This document shows positions 58,960-64,000 of a DNA stretch of 64,000 nt, piece after piece. The DNA lies in NCBI GenBank assembly GCA_907164885.2, contig OU015499.1, forward strand, positions 162,306,150 through 162,370,149, written 5' to 3'. A model generated the notes under the pieces. It was not told the origin of the DNA. It worked only from the letters and a program-made list of their open reading frames with translations, and made no database searches. Source of the stretch: Dolomedes plantarius. Its lineage: Eukaryota > Arthropoda > Arachnida > Araneae > Dolomedidae. How positions within the stretch are numbered: position 1 is the stretch's first letter; the number at the start of each line of letters is the position of its first letter. The translations under genes and the position numbers were made by a program.

Positions 58960-59967
58960 GTACCCGCATATCTATGCCATTTGCTGTGTTCATGGTTTAG
59001 CGGAGACCTCGTTGTCTTCTCACACATTGTTACTTTTGTATGAACTTCACCGTCGGGTTCTTTAGCAAAAGTAAGCATAAAATTCAGTATCCTAATAACC
59101 CTTCAGCTCTAAGACAAGTTCCTCACAACGAATCTTTGCCAATCAAGGTGCGCCTCCCCCCCCCCCCTAAAAAAACCTATACTCTAAAGCCAGAAACAGA
59201 TTTGAAAGACTTTGAGCCACAGCCTCGACCACCGATGTTGAAGAGTCTTCAGCTGATTCAGCTCATCGACAACCTCACCTCGTTTCTCTGTCGGAATTGA
59301 ATGATCTCGACGGGGATTTGGAGTTAACTAAGAGTAAATCTCAACTTCTTGGATTTCGACATCAGCAGTGGAATCTCTTAGAAAAGGGCGTAAAAATCGC
59401 TTCTTACAGGACCAGGCAGCCAACCCTGAAATTACTTTTATCGGAAGATGAAGGCTTAGTGTTCCGGTCTAATTCAAATGCATTGAGGATAGAAATGAAG
59501 ATACCATGTGACACAGACAAATGAAGACTGCTTATAGACTCATTAAAGACAAGCTTAAAAGTTGTCCTGTCGGCCAATGGGAAGGAGTTGCCGTCAGTCC
59601 CCGGTTGCATACTCTGTGTATATGAAGGAGACGTACGAAAACATCAGCCGAATCCTTGATAAAATCAGTTATCATGATTATAATTGGAAACTTTGCGTTG
59701 ACTTGTTGCTTCTACTCACGGGCCTGCAATCAGGCTTCACAAAATACTGCTGCTTCCTATGTGAATGGGACAGCCGAGCCCGAGACAAATATTCCATCGT
59801 ACGGAACTGGCCTGTGCGAGAATGTTTTACTCCCGTCAGAAAAAAATGTCGATCAAGGTCCTGTGGTCCAGAAGAAAAATATTTACTTGCCGCCTTTGCA
59901 CATCAAACTCGGACTGATCAAACATTTTTTGAAAGCAACCGAAAAGACAGTTGAGATTTACTCTTAG
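58960..59967 (+). pseudogene. KTYTL-type multicopy protein gene, copy 2, broken
   Basis: Frames 59040-59300, 59297-59524, 59562-59954 and 59656-59967 make one broken protein. In order: PPKKTYTLKPETDLKDFEPQ, LDGDLELTKSKSQLLGFRHQ, WNLLEKGVKIASYRTRQPTL, a small gap, YENISRILDKISYHDYNWKL, GLQSGFTKYCCFLCEWDSRA and NIYLPPLHIKLGLIKHFLKA. A stop after ATEKTVEIYS ends it. KSKSQL followed by QQWNLLEKG, the CCFLCEWDS motif and LPPLHIKLGL are the best signatures. I recall this family as abundant and uncharacterised in arthropods; the role is unknown. At least three frameshifts or stops. The inverted 5' copy follows at once. Confidence 0.65.
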
Positions 59968-60300
59968 GTAATCCCAAATCCCTGACGAGATCATTCAATT
60001 CCGACTGGGTTAAGAGGTGAGGTTGTCGATGAGCTGAATCAGCTGAACACTCTTCATCATCGGTGGACGTATCATTTGATGGTCCAGGCTGTGACTCAAA
60101 GTCTTTCAAATCCGTGTTTGGCTCTAGAGTGTAGGTTTTTTGGGGCACTGGGATTGGCAAAGATTCGTTGTGAGGAACTGGTCTTACAGCTGAAAGGATA
60201 TTAGAATACTGAATTGTATGCTTACTTTTGCTAAAGAACCCGACGGTGAAAGTTATGCAAATGTATCAATCTGTGAGATGACACCGATGTTCGCGCTAAA
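59968..60300 (-). pseudogene. KTYTL-type gene 5' part, copy 3, inverted
   Basis: The minus ORF 60160-59918 reads QKTYTLEPNTDLKDFESQPG, DEECSADSAHRQPHLLTQSE and LNDLVRDLGLPKSKSQL. The non-coding part to 60300 is the inverse of 58970-59140. It is less damaged than copy 2 over the same stretch and, where copy 2 is shifted, shows the parental frame. The two arms face each other. Confidence 0.7.
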
Positions 60301-61135
60301 TCATGGGTACCTTTATAGTGCTTATTGTTCTTTTGTAATGTAAATGGTTGCCATTCAAACTCAGAGGCGAATACCGTGTGATAACGGTCAATGTTTTAGA
60401 TTTGTATCATCACGAAAAAAGAGTTAAATAAATGAGTCGGCCACATTCTAGCTGCTGCAGAAGTAAGTACTCGGGAATTATTAAAGCATTATTTCAATTT
60501 TTTTATCTAGTAAAAAATTAATTTCAAGACTGAACTTGATGGGTTTTTTTTACTTGCCAAACCTGTTAAGTCACGCCGAAATTGTAATAATATTAATAAC
60601 GATGACTCCGATGATATTCTATCTTATAGGTCGTCAGAAACAATCTCCATCGGCAATAATACATTCTACATTGTTTATTGGAATTTCGATTTTCAGACGA
60701 TTTTAAAAAAAAGTATATATTATTTCATTCCTTTTCTCCATTTTTTGTTTAAAAGACTTAACTGATTGGGGAAGGGAGCGGCTCATATGTACATACATAT
60801 TTGTATAATAAGAAATTTTTATCTATAAAAATGCAGTTTCTTTTAATTATGGGAAATAAGTTACGCACGTGTATATTACATAGAAAAACTAATATTTCAT
60901 TTTTACCTATTTTACATCATACCTTATACGAAAACTAAGATGTTGAACACACGAAAAAAAGTTTAAAAAAACATATTCTAGGCCTCGATTATGACAATTG
61001 CTGAAGTTGATAGTCGTAGACCACAAGTTAACGTTTTGTTGCATTTCTCTTTCGTCGATATTTAACACAGGATTATTTGCTTGTTAGTCTTAAGCAGATA
61101 ACAAATATCACAAAAATCTTAGGCCTACAGCAGAG
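60301..61135. other. No gene seen
   Basis: AT-rich with no ORF or element end that I can support. Confidence 0.5.
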
Positions 61136-61139
61136 TTCA

Positions 61140-61792
61140 TCTTATATACTTCACAATTGACACAATGCATACAAGGCCCCAATTCGGACTCTTGCTCTGT
61201 CTTCAGATGTGAATTGATCGCATTTGACGAGAGGCTGTCTGAGACAGATTTTGATGATCTGTGGATACTGTCCGACAGCCGTAGCTCGCTACAACATCTT
61301 TGCCATTTGGACCTTTTTGGGTGACAGAAGCAGCATCTTCAGCTTGCTGAAAATGACTTCTCAGTCTTACTCTAATCAGTTCCAGTGGATTCCTTCCCAT
61401 GTCGATATTCATGGCAGTGAGGTGGCGGACAATTTGGTAAAGAGGGCTACGTCATTCTCTAGAACTTCACTTATCGTGAACAATATTCCGTCAGTAAGGC
61501 CCTAGAAATATACCTTGGCTGACTCCCTCCACCCATCACTGGTTCAAGACGAGAGTCCCTGTATTCTCCTTTTCCTAAACTACGATGGAAGCTCCCAAAC
61601 AGAACTCTCTAGGCTTGCTAGTGGACACCTCTGGAGCATTTCTTTTGAACGGGGAAGAAAGTTCTTTTACGTCTGCACTGTGCCGTGTGCCCGGAGCACA
61701 TTTTGGAGTGTCAGGTCCTTACCAGGGAAGATTTCATAACAAACCCTCTTCTCGCCAATGATTTTGCCCGAGTCAACAACCTCGTGGATCTC
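61140..61792 (+). pseudogene. LINE ORF2 C-terminus with RNase H domain
   Basis: Frame pieces read FRCELIAFDERLSE (RNase H Glu), WILSDSRSSLQHL (Asp), then after a frameshift QFQWIPSHVDIHGSEVADNL (His and final Asp region) and the post-RNase H region SQTELSRLASGHL. It ends near 61795 with ARVNNLVDLV. This is the RNase H arrangement of I/Jockey-related LINEs. Stop codon in the middle (near 61503) and at least two frameshifts. The 3' sequence shared with 15789-17187 follows directly. Confidence 0.8.
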
Positions 61793-63235
61793 GTCTGAAT
61801 TTATATTCGGATGCCGGAGGATTGAAAACAACAGCAAAATCTGGCCTACAATATACGCGTGCACAATAAGAAGCCTGATATTTCACACGGAGCAGCCGAG
61901 CTCCGACAGAGAAGTGAATGAATCTCTACACTACACAAGGAGTCGAAAAGGACATATTTATATACAGTGGTTTGTTTCAAACAAATTAACAACAGGTTCT
62001 ATGTCCTAATGACCATTTTAAGTCTACCAAAAGATTCCGAAAGGTAGTTTAATAATTCACGCATTAATTACTCAAAAAAACAATAAAAGAGGCACACAAT
62101 ACTAGATTATGTTTTAAGAAGGAGTTTTGAAATATTAAATACCTGACAAGCTATTATTGAAGATATATCCATATTGCTGTTTGACTGGCGTCCTCACTTA
62201 CAATTTCCTTTTCTTTTATCCTAGGCTATGTGATTTATTCTTAACAATTTTTGCACTATAGGAGTAGGATTCCAATCCTTTACGATTAAACTGGACCGGC
62301 CACCCGGTGTATTTTTAAAAAAATGTTTGTCCTGTGAACGATGCAGCTGGCGCTGATTAACAAACGGTTCGCAGAACCAATACCTACATTAGGTATCGGT
62401 TCTACAGGACCGGTGCTAATCGGCTAGATGATAAGGTTTATGGAAATACTAGCAATGCGAAGTATTGCACTGCTTTCCGCTCCGAACGGATAAGGAATTA
62501 ATAAACTTATAGTAATTTTCAGAAGTAAACGAATTGCCAAACATGAGTTTAGAAAAACCGCACGGTTGCTGCTTGGATCCGTGATCGGTCCTAGCTTTGG
62601 ACTGAGAAGAAAATTCCGTTTCCCCATAGAGCAGGGGTAAACCGATAACTGTGTGCTGAAGAGCAGATACCTTGACGATGACTTTCGCTAAAAAGAAACG
62701 GATTGACCAATCATGAGATTGGATATCAGACCACTGGCGCTACTTATAGTCAGGACAGGGAACCGTAAACGGTTTCCCAAACGGGAGGTTTTTTGCAGTA
62801 TTAAAGTAATTATGTTAAAATAAAAGAAGGAATTAAAGGATTTAAATTAGATAGATGTGGAGTCTAGCTTCGTAAGGAGAAGGGTCGCCCAGCTGGTGCC
62901 CCATATCACGGGGCTTTGCAGTATGACATGAAAAGGAAATTAAAATCTGGATTAAGAAGCTGAAGAAGGAAAAATTAGGCTTGGTCAGCTAATCATATGC
63001 ATTCACAATCTCCTACGTTTCTTAGAGTGTTAGAGGGAGGTAACGGCTCTGAAAGAAATGAAGTCAAATTATCAAAATTACCGATTTTCCCGCTACCGAT
63101 CGAAGAAATCTCGAGCTTTCGAGACGATCCTCAGTGCCCTTCACGCTTGGCCAATTTTCGCTGCTCGGCAGGACACTTTTTAAAGCGGCCCACGGCCTTT
63201 TTTCAATGCTTTTTTTAGACTTAGTCTACTATGCT
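61787..63235 (+). repeat. LINE 3' sequence, copy D', with a distal unit that repeats
   Basis: Starts TCTGAATTTATATTCGGATG right after the LINE end and matches 15789-17187. From about 62774 (CGGGAGGTTTTTTGCAG) to 63235 it forms the first of two tandem units. Short ORFs (62424-62627 minus, 62997-63218 plus) are not convincing. Confidence 0.75.
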
Positions 63236-63244
63236 CTGATGGCG

Positions 63245-63775
63245 GTTTTCGAAACGGGAGGTTTTTGTAGTATTAAAGTAATTATGTTAAGATGAATGAA
63301 AGAATTACAGGATTTAAACTTGATACATGTGGAGTCTAGCTTCGTAAGGAGAAGGGTCGCCCAGCGGGTGCTCAATTTCAAGGGGCTTTGCAGTATGGCA
63401 TGAAAAGGAAATAAAAATTTGGATTAAGAAGCTGAAGAAGGAAAAAGTAGGCTTGGTCAGCTAATCATATGCATTCACAATCTCCTACGCTTTTTAGAGG
63501 GTTGGAGGGAGGTAACGGTCCTTACCCTGAAAGCAGTGACGTCACTTTTTAGAGGGTTGGAGGGAGGTAACGGTCCTTACTCTGAAAGCAGTGACGTCAA
63601 ATTATCGAAATTGCTAATTTTCCCGCTACCGATTGAAGAAATCTCGAGCTTTCGAGATGATCCTCGGTTCCCTTCATCACGCTTGGCCAATTTTGGCTGC
63701 CCGGCAGGACATTTTTTAAGCGTCCCACAGCCTTTTTTTTGAATGCTTTTTTTAGACTTAGTCTACTTTGCTCTG
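63245..63775 (+). repeat. Second tandem unit of the LINE 3' segment
   Basis: CGGGAGGTTTTTGTAGTATT restarts at 63255 and follows the first unit through GTGGAGTCTAGCTTCGTAAG to TTTTTTTAGACTTAGTCTAC. Period about 475 bp. It contains an extra 55-bp tandem duplication (63490-63599). Confidence 0.85.
63490..63599. repeat. 55-bp tandem duplication
   Basis: CTTTTTAGAGGGTTGGAGGG to CAGTGACGTCA occurs at 63490-63544 and again at 63545-63599 with one base changed. Very recent. Confidence 0.95.
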
Positions 63776-63968
63776 ACAAATGCATCTCAAAAAACGAACG
63801 CGGGACGAAGGTTTCAAGTTACTCGGGAAAGCGATGATATGAGTGAAACTGCCGTACGAATTTATCATTTTTTAGGAAGATTATTGGCAAAAAGTAGTAC
63901 TAGAGGCGCCATTAAAGGTTAATTACAGCAAAAGACCTCTGTGATGTCATATGACACACTTCCGTGAA

Positions 63969-63982
63969 CCAGCAGGTGGCGC
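63969..63982 (+). promoter_or_regulatory. CTCF-core-like site
   Basis: CCAGCAGGTGGCGC fits the CTCF core consensus CCASYAGRKGGCRS at all 14 positions. CTCF and its core motif are conserved in many arthropods. One site near the window edge cannot show function; chance or a repeat origin is possible. Confidence 0.4.
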
Positions 63983-64000
63983 GACGAGCGCCGGATGACA

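Overview
This is eukaryotic, AT-rich nuclear DNA, almost certainly from an arthropod and probably a spider. The arachnid call is an inference from the mix of Tc1/mariner, piggyBac, Tigger, hAT and Jockey-type elements with C2H2 zinc-finger arrays and a multicopy KTYTL-type repeat protein; it needs a database search. There are no operons, ribosome-binding sites or prokaryotic genes. No complete single-copy host gene is visible. The best host coding candidates are two C2H2 zinc-finger genes (coding exons about 40.44-42.52 kb and 52.30-53.96 kb). Both have damaged 5' fingers, and the second is truncated.

Layout. 0-1.5 kb: decayed Helitron/PIF1-like helicase. 1.54-4.78 kb: duplicon C, holding a Ty3/gypsy pol fragment, a Harbinger-type MITE, a non-autonomous Helitron and the start of a KTYTL-type gene, then a 146-bp satellite (4.78-5.46 kb). 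6.1-13.3 kb: a run of non-autonomous elements with readable target-site duplications (hAT-type at 6106, 8774, 9028 and 11664; a Helitron nested in the 9028 element; a deleted mariner at 12362). 13.8-17.2 kb: a TTAA element nested in a MITE, a pogo-type MITE, a second hAT copy and LINE 3' sequence. 17.2-21.3 kb: a Jockey-like LINE split by a Tc1 element. 22.1-22.5 kb: two abutting MITEs. 23.5-25.1 kb: a repeat with inverted ends. 25-31 kb: AT-rich, mostly featureless, with one exon-like segment and its inverted decayed copy. 31.3-34.0 kb: a piggyBac element. 34.8-38.0 kb: a Tigger/pogo element carrying a hAT element that carries a pogo-type MITE.

38.7-46.1 kb (duplicon A) and 51.2-59.2 kb (duplicon B) are diverged copies of one large segment, each with a small ORF, an intron with the same 3' splice site, a zinc-finger exon and a shared 3' region. 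Duplicon C shares the distal part of B. Each copy acts as the empty site for insertions in the others, so many element boundaries can be read directly: the MITE in C, and the RTE-type LINE and IS630-like fold-back element in A. 59.0-60.3 kb: a KTYTL-type pseudogene whose 5' part is repeated in inverted orientation. 61.1-63.8 kb: a LINE RNase H end with long 3' sequence, part of it tandemly repeated. A perfect match to the CTCF core consensus lies at the right edge.

Nearly all coding remnants are transposases, reverse transcriptases or helicases with stops and frameshifts. The window is a record of insertion history around a duplicated zinc-finger locus, not a set of cooperating genes.
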